Shown: positions 10,142 through 19,229 of the stretch, one piece after another | Layout of the letters: every line of letters starts with the position of its first letter | Position numbering within the stretch: the first letter of the stretch is position 1 | From: Lingula anatina | Taxonomy: Eukaryota > Brachiopoda > Lingulata > Lingulida > Lingulidae | Assembly (NCBI RefSeq): GCF_001039355.2 | Contig: NW_019775427.1 | Span: 12,240 to 45,236 of the forward strand | Direction: 5' to 3' | Length of the DNA: 32,997 nt | The notes under the pieces: generated by a model | The model's input: only the letters and a program-made list of their open reading frames with translations | Databases searched by the model: none | What the model was told of the DNA's origin: nothing | Made by a program: the position numbers and the translations under genes

Positions 10142-11720
10142 TTGTTCAATGTATAAATCCGTGAAAATACCAGACAATGAACCATTGGTCCTGTGGACAG
10201 GGAATAGTCCATTCGCAAATGCTGAATAGACATCAGGGTGACTTTGTTCAAGGGCATGCATCTCGGGGATAAACAAAGAGAGGGATTTGGTGTAATTGTT
10301 ATGCCCATCGGCAGCAAGGTAAGGGAGCATGTCAGTGAGAACCTTCAAGTAGAGGTGCCAATTTCCTATTCTGACAGACCTGATGAATGTTCTCAGGATT
10401 GCAATCATGTCTTAATACTGAATCCATAATCTGGCAGTGCGGTGTAGGAACATGGATCTTCGCCAAGTGGTAAAAGCACTGTTGATGTTGATCAGCGGGT
10501 CATTTTAAACAACAGCTTCTAAGCTAAGTCGCCCAGAACGGACACCATCTACTAAGTTTTGGTATGGTGCTAATGGGTGCTCACTAGAAAATGTTGTCGT
10601 GCCTACAGTAGAATCTTCAGGGTTAGGGTGAGGGATGTTCAGGGCAAAAGATGTTGCAATGACACTGAGGGCACTCTCTACAAGTAAATGACCTCTCACA
10701 GCACGGGCCACAGATTTCCCACTGAGCATCTTATCCACTGAACCATCAGCATAGACTTGTGAGAAGATAGCTTTCGGACCTGACCCATCCATGATGGAGC
10801 CAGTTGCACCAAGATAACCCATTTAGTGTGGAAACCACCAAGAATCAACACAATGTGATGTAAGCGGATAGATGATGGTTGGTCTTTGATTGTCATATAA
10901 GCAACCCAATAAAGTTGCTGATCAAATGTAACATTTTTTCATGCATCTCTGCGATGTCACACAGATACTCCAAAGTAGGCCGTACACAGGTAGGGCTAGA
11001 AGGCTTCAGGTCAATCATGGGGAGAAAAAGAGGAGCGCTGACGCCTAAGTTTGTTTTAGGGTGAAGAACCTGCATGAAACCTGACCACAGGGGCTGGGGG
11101 CGCACTATGAAAAGTGACACTTGCCATAATAAATCAAGGTGCAATTTTTGCTCATCTGGGGTGTAAAAAGGAAGGCTGGGGTATTTTATCTATGACAGCA
11201 CACTTTTTGGGTCTCTCTGAAAAAATAACTTATGTTTGCCTATTTTCTTTATGTCTTCCATATTAACCTTTCGCCGGGGAATTTCTTTTACATTCTATGG
11301 TGAAGGTGTGACAATACCCATTTGGCCCATCATATGTATGACGTATTGACCATCAAGGGTTAGAGAATTGCGATCCACGTTGCCGGCCACTAAATGAAGC
11401 AATGCATCAGGTGCAACATATTTGATATCGACTCCCTGCGTCATGGCAGCATTTTGCTTATACAAATTTGCCTCAGAGTAAGAAGAACAAAATCCAAAAC
11501 TATTCAAGAGATCGACCGAATCCCTTTGGCCATACTTGTGGTCCAAAGTAACACTGAGCCCAACTTGTAAAGGAGTCAGGAAAGCACGTGGGAATGGTGA
11601 GCTCATTATTGCCTGCCTAATAGCAGCACATCTGATGTCAGCATTTTTGTTTTTGATTATTGACTTCAGAAGAAGATTTAAAGAGGGCGGTAACACTGAT
11701 AGGTTTTGGAAAACAGAGCT

Positions 11721-12167
11721 AATATCTTTTCAGTCGTATATATGTTGTTATGCTTTGGTCTACTTTTTAACTCATTTCTGATATGAGCTGCTACCATTTT
11801 AACCTGGTTTTCAATACCATCATTTAGTTTTACATATTTATGTACATTAATTACTATTAAAACTCTTTATGAACACTATTCATGCTGTTATTATGTACTT
11901 GTTTTGTTTGAAATATTTTTAATATACATTAAATAAATTATTTTCCTGATCCAGTTACTAAATAATATATTTTGAAATTGTATTGTAAAGGAATTTTAAA
12001 TGGCTTATTATGAAATTACCTTTTGAAAATTAAAAGGAGTGTCACTCTGTTCTTCAAAAATGGTGGCAAGTCAACACGTCAATTTTCCAGGCTTTATTTC
12101 CAAATGAAATTGCAGTAATTGTGACAGGTTGAGACATTGATTGTGGTTGGATGTGACAGTCTGTTTT

Positions 12168-12206
<39 letters not shown>

Positions 12207-12419
12207 TTAAAATTTAAATTTATTTCTTTACCTATTTTTTATTTCTCACATACATGTTTTTACCAATAAAGAAAAAAGAACAATTTAGACTTGCAAATTT
12301 GTTCAGTGGAGAATCAATTAAATGAATTGTAATTACATGATTATGTTTATGCATATGCTTAAATAGATCATAACTTTAAATTTTGTCTTCATAAAATCTT
12401 ATCTTATTTTAATCAGTGT
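11721..12419. other. AT-rich spacer upstream of the transposon gene
   Basis: No coding sequence is seen here. An intact relative should have its N-terminal codons and promoter in this position, so an internal deletion is likely. It includes the TTTA repeat at 12166-12208. Confidence 0.5.
12166..12208. repeat. (TTTA)n microsatellite
   Basis: About ten TTTA units in a row. A second such run lies at 32181-32216. Confidence 0.95.
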
Positions 12420-13501
12420 AGCAAAATATACCTGTGTTCAATCACAATTATATTATTCACATTTAGATACTGTATTATCTTGGGAGTATTTATCCTAAAT
12501 GATGGATTTTTCTCTCAAAATTGCAATTACCTTGTAATTATATGCCGAAACCTTTACCTGTGATGACCTAAAATGAAGTTGTAAATGATAAATGTTGCCT
12601 CTTTTAGTAGGAATTATTAATTAAAATATGTTTCTGCAACATTGGGTAACAAAATATGGTCTAAAAGGTGTTTTGGAGCAAAAAATCCAATGACCTTGTA
12701 GGTAGGTCATGACCTTGACCTCTGATCACCTTGACAGTAGTAGCAAATGGTTGCTGACACCTTACTTAGTATGAATATATACTTAAAACATGTTTCTGTC
12801 ACATTTAGTAAAGAAGATAAACCCGTTAAGGTGACCCACCCCATTCAATGGCGGCCATTTTGGATTTTGGCCAAAAAAAAAAAAAAGACTTTGCCATGGG
12901 GGGATTCATGGGGAATTTTTTTTAGGCTATATAGGGCCTTCAACGGACCAGAATCAGTTGAGGAACCTTTGTCACCAATTTTTTCCAACCTCAATCTGGA
13001 AAATATGCTCCTTTACTGGCCTATTGTGGGGCATGTTACTCTTTTACAGATGGTAATTTACAGATGGTAATTTAAAAAACAAAAATAAAGTTTTAACCGT
13101 TGCCTGGGATTTTATTCCAGATTAAACTCTTAGCCTAAGGAATGATTTGCCGCTTGAAGGCTCTGGTAGCAGCAATATGAAGTCAGACGTAACAGCGACT
13201 GTTGCTGTGACTGGATACTGACATGAGGGGCCTTTGTGGGGCGTGTACTTATTTTGAAGACGGCAATTTGGAAAATATGGAGATTCAAAGTATCGCTTTC
13301 AATGGTCGTCTATATGAATTAAAATAGGCAGTGTATTTTCGTTTGCTTCAATGGTGAATTCAGTTTATGAACTGATCTCACATTGACATCGAATAGATTA
13401 TCAAAAGTTATTAAAACACGATTTTAATCCTTATTTTCATTTATCAGTCAGCAAAATAAGGATAACATGATGAGTTATGATTTGGAAAAAAATATCCCAT
13501 A

Positions 13502-13506
<5 letters not shown>
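12420..13506 (-). repeat. Right inverted repeat of the DNA transposon
   Basis: The complement matches the left arm through the tandem-unit region (12560-12810) and the outer region (13080-13506). Both arms are diverged by many substitutions and indels, so the insertion is old or the arms were never homogenised. The inner boundary is approximate. Confidence 0.7.

Positions 13507-13544
<38 letters not shown>
13507..13544. repeat. (TC)19 microsatellite at the transposon's right tip
   Basis: A perfect TC run mirroring the (GA)n at 7011-7052. The next bases begin a Penelope-derived sequence. Confidence 0.9.
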
Positions 13545-13546
<2 letters not shown>

Positions 13547-13574
13547 ACGTGCACTAATATTTAGGTTGTCTTAT
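13545..13574 (+). repeat. Inverted copy of an internal Penelope RT segment
   Basis: agacgtgcact...aggttgtcttat matches the complement of 14501-14530 at 28 of 30 bases. The right copy lies in its native RT context, while the left copy abuts the GIY-YIG end. Confidence 0.85.
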
Positions 13575-13874
13575 CTGTTGTCTGTGAACGGTCATTCTAT
13601 GTCGGAGAGTGTCTCCGGTTTGTCCTATATAGTTCTCACCGCATCCACTGCAAGCAAATACATAAATTAAATTTGAGCTAGTGCAGATGAATGGGTGTTT
13701 AATTCTAAATGTAAGTCCATTTTTAAATGTTAGGTGGCTCCCCTCTTTAATTAGTGGACAGGTGCCGCACCTGGGTACCTCACATTTCTGTAGTAGTATT
13801 GTTGAGGTTTCTACATTTGTCCTGAGATTGTTTTCAAATTTTGCTTTTGTTAAAATTTGCTTAATTTGTATCAA
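13554..13874 (-). pseudogene. Penelope-type GIY-YIG endonuclease domain, truncated
   Basis: The frame of 106 codons has the Cys-rich linker CEVPRCGTCP typical of Penelope elements. After it come LIYVFACSGCGENYIGQTGD (GIY and YIG strands), the catalytic-Arg helix LRHRM and VHRQQI. It stops at TAG 13556-13554 inside an inverted 30-bp copy of RT sequence, so the last residues (PKY) are not native. In family members the domain nicks target DNA to prime reverse transcription. Confidence 0.8.
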
Positions 13875-14575
13875 ATTATGGACTTTGTCTCTTACTCTTT
13901 ATAATCTGCATTTCAGTTAGTATCTCATTTATTTTGTCATCTTGTTTTACCAAAGGTAAGTTTCCAGTTATGACATTGTGTACTTCCGAATTTTTTGGAT
14001 TATATGTTGATATGTGCGGTATGACTTCCTTTTTAATTTTGTCTTTGGTGGTCCTCAGGTCGTTCTTTGGTATCTGTTTTGCCTTCTTTAATCCCAGTTT
14101 GTATCAGTTGTCTTGGGTATTGTCTCCTTAATAGAAATCCTTCCAGTTCTTTGAGCCTTTGTTTTAACATGGTTTCATTTCAGACAATTGTGCAAAGTTT
14201 TCGAGCTAGATTGTATGGTATGTTGTGTTAAATGTGTCTGGGATGACAAGAGTTAAAAGGGAGATATTCATGTGTCTGTTGTTTTGTAATACACATCTGT
14301 CTCAATTTTTCCTTTTTCACTCATTACCATAACGTCGAGGAATGGAAGTTGTGTTGAATTTAAATCCATCGTAAAGTGTAAAGAGGGATGTAGGTTGTTA
14401 AGGATCAGGTTGAAGTCTTCCAATTCATTTTCTGTTTTGTCCCAAATTATAAAGCAGTCATCAAGGAAACGTTTCCATGTGTTTTCTAATTGATTCCTAA
14501 ATAAGACAACCTTAATATCAGTGCACGTCTGTGAGTGGTCATTAGGGAATGCTCTATGAATAAAAACAAGGACTT
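13554..14575 (-). mobile_element. Decayed Penelope-like element fragment (RT palm to GIY-YIG)
   Basis: Read on the minus strand, the fragment contains RT motif C as KRFLDDCFIIWDK at about 14475-14440. Then come LHPSLHFTMD and LPFLDVMV, the C-terminal RT and thumb region (YNLARKL, KQRLKELEGFLLRRQYP), and finally a GIY-YIG endonuclease. Stops and frame changes occur, for example around the TDT/HEYLPF junction near 14270. It is 5'-truncated before the earlier RT motifs. It lies inside the inferred intron, in the host gene's orientation. Confidence 0.75.
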
Positions 14576-14783
14576 AACGGTATTCCCATTTTATAAGTTC
14601 ACCAGGGAAACAACCCAAACATAAAGGGTAATTAAAGAAAAGCTATTTATCAATAAGCATAAACCTACATTAAACAGGTAACAGCATTGGTAAAAGCAAC
14701 AATGAAATACCCATTGTTAGAAACATCACATTCAACCTTTATAACATCATATAGTACCCATAATAAACAAACCCCTGAAGATG

Positions 14784-14785
<2 letters not shown>

Positions 14786-14843
<58 letters not shown>
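14786..14843. repeat. (AT)n microsatellite
   Basis: A perfect AT run about 50 bases intronic of the CARD exon donor. It gives artefactual Tyr-Ile ORFs on both strands. Confidence 0.95.
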
Positions 14844-14847
<4 letters not shown>

Positions 14848-14895
14848 GATGTTCATCTGTCCTATCTATGCTTGTATATTTTACCATCAACCTAC

Positions 14896-15218
14896 CTATT
14901 TGACGATTTCTGTCTTCCTTAGTGACTTTATATTCCGCCAATCGTTTTGCTAACCAAGCATAATGGGCTTGGCCTTGTAGGCACGACAGCAAGTGTTCAT
15001 AGGTTTGGTTATCTCCTTTGAGTATCAAATGTAGAAATTTCTCATTTTGTTTCAGGTAAGTGTCCTCCTTCAATATCTCCCGAGATTCATCTGGCGATAG
15101 TATACCACGCGATATCAGAATGTGGAAAATGAACTTTAGTTGTAGGTCTTGACAAATGTCCACCCAACACTCAAGGATCTTGATCTGGTTGTCGAGGGTA
15201 ATTGGCTCTGTCAGGATC
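14896..15218 (-). CDS. CARD-domain exon of the CARD-NB-ARC-TPR gene
   Basis: The exon is bounded by a TTTTTATATTAG acceptor ending at 15219 and an AG|GTAGGT donor at 14896/14895. It encodes about 107 residues, and most form one CARD (death-fold) domain: KILECWVDICQDLQLKF (helix 1 to 2), HILISRGILSPDESREI, a Gln/Asn-rich middle, KFLHLILKGDNQTYEHLLSCL, and HYAWLAKRLAEY (final helix). The RGILSPDE turn and the closing LAKRL are typical CARD positions. CARDs recruit CARD-containing partners into signalling complexes. There is no ATG in this frame, so an upstream exon ending in phase 2 must supply the start; I could not place it. The donor phase (1) matches the NB-ARC exon. Confidence 0.75.
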
Positions 15219-15239
15219 CTAATATAAAAACAGAACAAG

Positions 15240-16266
15240 TGATATTTAATTCATTTAGTCCTGCACAAATATATATAAATAGAACAAATTAACAAAGATA
15301 ACGATGCTATTGCGAAGTGTTAAAGAAGTCTTCCAGTGTTAATGCAGTGGCTTTCACAGGTTGATTTTATGTGTAATTAGAATATGAATTAAAAGACAAA
15401 TGAAAAGTGACCCTTAAATGCTAATTACAAGAAAACGTGTTTTTTCTGGTTTATTCAAACTTTGTTATTTTGACGCAGTTGACCTTGATATCGATGATAG
15501 TGTCCTCATGCATTGCATTTATTATTGTCATAATATACATTAAATAAAAGCCACAAGGTTTGACTGAAAACGTACTTTTATGCAATGTGTAACTAATGAA
15601 ACCGATGGTTATCTATGAACGTCCTTTAATACTCTGTAGAACAGTGTTTAGCTTGTGATCACATAGCACCTAAACGCGTTTAGAAAGATGTGTAAGAGCT
15701 AAACACATAGATTCTCAAGCTTATATTCTCACAGAAAAAATGTTAGACGTGTTTGAAGTATAACAACTTAAAGCAATAATAACTCTTCCTTTGAGATTAA
15801 AAATTCCGCAAGAAATACATTCTAAACAACACACGGAAATATATTATACTGCATTTCACCACTAAAAAGGCTGTTATTGTAGTAAAACTAAAAACTATGC
15901 TTATCAATAGGGCTTTCGGTGCCTTTCTTCCCGGTCGTCAAGGCATTCGTTACCAAGGATTTTGGCGCATCACGCGGATTCTCGCCTGCATTCGAGACCA
16001 AAATAACATGTGGCGGGATAAGATATAGCACAATCCTCAGACGTAAGTTGCGAGTTTTTGTACAGTGTGTGACTGTGTGTCGGATAACGAATAGCCCAGA
16101 ACTGCACACGTTGTGGATATAAATGCATTCTGAGCAATAAGATGATTATATCGTATGAATCTTATTTTATTGTAACAAAGTGTTGTTGTTGTCTGCTTTT
16201 CCCGCGGTTTTAAGTAGGTCATCAGAAAACCCCGCTTAATATGCTATGTCAGAGAGAGCTCCGTCA
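15240..16266. other. Sequence upstream of the CARD exon, no gene identified
   Basis: The missing first exon may lie here, but no ATG-to-donor segment stands out. 15825-15890 and 16219-16300 resemble consecutive parts of 26088-26250, as if a dispersed repeat were split by about 330 bp. The intervening minus-strand frame (16109-15888) has an odd string (SNAGENPRDAPKSLVTNA) that could be repeat-derived. Confidence 0.4.
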
Positions 16267-16292
16267 GTTAAAATCTCTTAAGAGATTTTAAC
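16267..16292. repeat. 26-bp perfect palindrome
   Basis: gttaaaatctctt is followed directly by its own complement, then by a poly(A) run and the assembly gap. A diverged copy (cttaagagattataac followed by A7) lies at 26227-26249. Confidence 0.9.
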
Positions 16293-16360
16293 AAAAAAAA
16301 AAAAAAAAAAAAAAAAAAAANNNNNNNNNNNNNNNNNNNNNNNNNAAAATAAAAATTTTA

Positions 16361-16422
<62 letters not shown>
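16293..16422. other. Poly(A) tract with 25-N assembly gap (16321-16345)
   Basis: A long A run is broken by N bases and by a short aaaataaaaatttt segment. The length and continuity here are unreliable. Confidence 0.95.
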
Positions 16423-16423
<1 letters not shown>

Positions 16424-16452
16424 AAGCGTTTAGGAAAAAAACCCTAGACTAT

Positions 16453-16735
16453 CCCGCACGAAAACGCAGTAGATACTCCAGCGCAGTAGACTACTGCAAT
16501 CATACTGCAAACATGCTTCAAATCTGCTTCGATGTGGGAGCTAATTAGCATATTTGAAACATGCTTTTATCATGCTGCTAATCTACTGCATTAATGCTTC
16601 TCCTCTGTACAACCCTATGTAATTTTGAAGTAGAATTGCAGTAGGCTATATTGCATTTCTACTGCAAATATGCTCCACACCACTACTGCGTTAATGCTTC
16701 TTTGCTACTTTGATACTACTGCATTTTAGTGCGGG
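16453..16735. mobile_element. 283-bp MITE with CCCGCAC terminal inverted repeats
   Basis: The left end cccgcacgaaaacgcagtag and the complement of the right end cccgcactaaaatgcagtag match at 18 of 20 bases. The interior has no ORF and is built from recurring ctactgca/tgcagtag and atgctt words. No certain target duplication is visible (flanks ..agactat and ttataac..), so the superfamily is undetermined. Confidence 0.75.
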
Positions 16736-17436
16736 TTATAACTTTGAATGCAGGAATGGGGTCGTTGACCATTTGTAAGTACGGGAAAATTACCGTTTAC
16801 GCCAGGAAAATCCAATTTTTGGCCAAAACGAAGAGTTATTATGACTTTAAGATATGTATTTATCTTCACCGGTATATGATTCTATAATAAATTCATCACA
16901 AGGCTAAACACACTGGCTTAGCACTTCCCTTGCTGAGTAGCGCGTGGAACTGCTAAACGCGTAAAGCTCACTTGTTACTTTTTAAGTATGCCTAATCAAG
17001 TGACTTTTATCAAAATCATGCAATTAAGGAAAGCAATGGCAATAGCTTAATTTTCATAAGAATCTTCAGTGTTTAAATTGTTTGTTTTTATTTGCTTCAT
17101 TTTACAGATTATTGCTTGCTGAAAATTTGATAAAATATAGGACGTTTTAAGGACAATTAACTTTCTGTAAAAATTATCCAGCGTTTGTATTAATGTAAAC
17201 AAAACTTAATTAAACCTTCTTTAAAATAATGCAATTGTTCTCATGTACTCATACACATTGTATATTGAATATGTAGACCCCCCTCCCAAGATAAACGCTT
17301 CTAATATATACCCTGTATCCCTTTTTCTCTTCAGACAGACACAATAGAGAATGTGGTCAAACCAAAAATGCTTTTTGGCAAACAGATAACAGATTCATCA
17401 GTATAAATAAAAGGAAACACTTCAGCAATTTTTTCT
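16736..17436. other. AT-rich non-coding stretch
   Basis: No gene or repeat was recognised. Confidence 0.5.
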
Positions 17437-17441
17437 TCTGT

Positions 17442-17496
<55 letters not shown>
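17437..17496. repeat. Poly(T) tract
   Basis: A nearly pure T run that produces a spurious poly-Lys frame on the minus strand. It could be the A-tail of a minus-strand retro-insertion, but no element is recognisable next to it. Confidence 0.85.
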
Positions 17497-18143
17497 CCTG
17501 TCTCAGTGAAAACTTAAATACCTCCAGGATGCTACGTGGGTCAAGCGTTCCAAAGTAACACGTACCAGTATCAGCATTCTTCAACCTACAGATGCTATTA
17601 TAATATATTTTAAATAAGAATAAAGCAAAAGTGAGTATAATATCGCATAGTTTTGGATCACTATAACATATTTTTCTTACGACGGGGCTGAACCCGATCT
17701 CAAGCAACAGCCTACAAAGCACATACCAACATCCCAACATTCCGTTTGAGAAAGTTCATTTCGAAAAAAGTATTTGTACAAATTTCGAGTGTTGGTAGTG
17801 AGTGCTTTCAATCTTTAAGTTGATCTTTGAAATAAAATTACATAAACTGTGATAATTTTGAGCCTTCCAGCAGTATTGTTATATGCGTGCTGATGTCTCT
17901 GTCCTTATCGGTATTCATCGGACATACCTCAGCAGACAAAAAAACAATTACGGAACGCCACCCTACAATACATATCAACCCAATTTTTTAATCATTTACC
18001 AGGGGGTGAAGGATGCGAACATTCTTTGTATCTATATTTATAACACCCCCTTACCCAGTACACACGACAGCTACCGCTCATATTTGTGTAGTGAAGATGG
18101 GAGAGATAGCATATATGAACTGATACAGAGCTTTTTTTCCTGT
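17497..18143. other. Non-coding stretch, no recognised feature
   Basis: A 104-codon plus-strand frame (17883-18197) shows no recognisable motif and runs into the repeat at 18144, so I do not call it a gene. Confidence 0.4.
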
Positions 18144-18503
18144 TTTAGGAAAGTGATCTTCGTTTTGTACTGCGTTTTGTACTGTTTACTAAACTAGTAA
18201 ATTAACCAGCGAGGGGTAGGTTAAGAGTGCAATTAGCTCGTTCCTAACAAAGAGCTGCAACTCTTGTTAACGCGTCAGGGCGGCAGGATATGTTAAAACA
18301 TTTTTGAGAAAAAGTGCATATAAACTTCACGAGCTACGCAAAACCTAAGCTCTGCCTATACACAAGTAAAAATCAACCACCCTTTACATAAACCCCGCGA
18401 GCAAATCTGTTGATACACGTATTAATGCGGTTTCAGGAAAGTGATCTACTGCGTTTTGTGATGTTAAGTAAACTAGTAATTAACCAGCGAGGGGTAGGTT
18501 AAG
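18144..18503 (+). repeat. Direct repeat pair (18144-18225 and 18431-18503)
   Basis: Both copies run ttaggaaagtgatct (ttcaggaaagtgatct) ... ctgcgttttgt ... aaactagtaa ... attaaccagcgagggg ... taggttaag. The first copy has extra cgttttgtact sequence. The 205 bp between them is not repeated. Confidence 0.8.
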
Positions 18504-18822
18504 GATCAGGGGCGTAACCTGACCTTTTAGAATTCTAAGCACAGATTTTCAAAATTCCAAGGTACGGTTAAATGTAAATTTAGAATAAATTTAATTCGCC
18601 AAATATCATAGCTAAGTTTTCACCAGTAATAAAATCATCAGATAAAATTAAATACATTGCGGCTATTCAATTAAGTTCCACTACATCATTTCACCCAGAA
18701 CCAAGCCTTTTTTCTAGGATTGGGATACAGGCTGTCAAAAATGGTGTGGGAGTGTGATGAAGTGGAAAATATTTTATAAAATAATAAATTTCAATGTGAA
18801 GAGAGGGTTAATAACAATCAAT

Positions 18823-19145
18823 AACGATCTGCCGCTGACACTCTTTTGCGAACCAATTCCCATGAATAAATATGAAAATTGCCTCTTCGTCTCGCTTAGA
18901 TAGAGAACGATCTCCGGCTGACGATATTCTGCAAACAGAAGCTTTTGAACGAATATGAGAATTGCATTATCGTTTCACTCGGATTGCGAACGATCTCCCG
19001 CTGACGATACGAAACTTGCGTTCTCGTCTTGCTCTTTGGCTAACGAAGTCTTTTTAGCAGATATGAAAATTGCCTCTTCGTCTCCCTCGGATTGCAAACG
19101 ATCTCGCCCTGAAAATTTGAAAATTGCCTTTTTGTCTATCAGCTT
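18823..19145. repeat. Minisatellite, about 3.5 units of 83-108 bp
   Basis: aacgatct starts at 18823, 18906, 18989 and 19097, each followed by a (c)gctga(c/a) box. Then comes an atgaaaattgcctcttcgtct-like box, less conserved in units 2 and 3. The third unit is longer by an internal 25 bp. Confidence 0.85.
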
Positions 19146-19229
19146 TGCCAGGTGCCGTATGTATGGAGGTCCGGAAGGTGTCCCCTTTCATAATTTGGCA
19201 GTTTGTTTGTCATACGAATAATTAAAATG

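Larger units (their letters stand above)
8483..11720 (-). pseudogene. Broken transposon gene: XPG/FEN1-like nuclease with C-terminal CXC module
   Basis: Six or more frame segments line up as one protein of about 1,050 residues belonging to a family repeated widely in invertebrate genomes. In order they are: 11720-11295 (GFCSSYSEANLY, AGNVDRNSLTLDG); 11290-10893 (LPMIDLKPSSPTCV); 10896-10815 (ILGGFHTK); 10822-10505 (MLSGKSVARAVRGHLLVE); 10408-10130 (DLYIEQVLMA); 10130-9433 (SYPPALFD, VVDGGNLLHK, ILFDGYLGPST); and 9440-8483. Acidic motifs VVDGG, FDGY, DGDAD, AEDTD and GCDTIS fit the metal-binding carboxylates of FEN/XPG nucleases. Lesions include a 13-bp tandem duplication at 10116-10141, stops at 10507-10505 and near 10410, and frame breaks near 11290, 10820 and 9440. 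The N-terminal part expected upstream of 11720 is missing. The product is presumably dead. Confidence 0.8.
7011..13544 (-). mobile_element. Long-TIR DNA transposon with XPG-like nuclease gene (Academ-like, decayed)
   Basis: Two inverted repeats of about 1.1 kb bracket one broken minus-strand coding region. The arms match over several blocks. One is the microsatellite tip followed by atttaat..gg.atattt. Another is the ggaataaaatccca word (7418-7433 left, 13107-13122 right, complement). A third is the cattgaatgggatgggtcacc word at about 7718 and its complement at about 12823. The central gene encodes XPG/FEN1-like and CXC modules. Academ elements of the X type are known to carry an XPG nuclease, so I infer that class, but no DDE motif was located and the target duplication could not be defined. 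Confidence 0.7.
5856..14895 (-). other. Inferred 9.0-kb phase-1 intron hosting transposons
   Basis: The donor AG|GTAGGT is at 14895-14890 and the acceptor TTCCATTTCTTTTAG ends at 5856. Both are in phase 1, so joining gives one continuous frame (NRQI-D-SVMKT). The intron contains a 6.5-kb DNA transposon and a Penelope-like fragment. A transcript has not been seen, so other small exons inside the intron cannot be excluded. Confidence 0.7.

Noticed and set aside
14665-14953. Frames with Tyr-Ile runs on both strands
   Set aside because: They are produced by the (AT)n microsatellite.
15888-16109. 73-codon minus-strand frame as a possible first exon of the CARD gene or a retroelement leader
   Set aside because: No phase-2 donor was found that would fit the CARD exon, and the resemblance to retroelement leaders is too weak to call.
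17357-17740. Minus-strand frame with a poly-Lys stretch
   Set aside because: The Lys run is the poly(T) tract; no domain was recognised.
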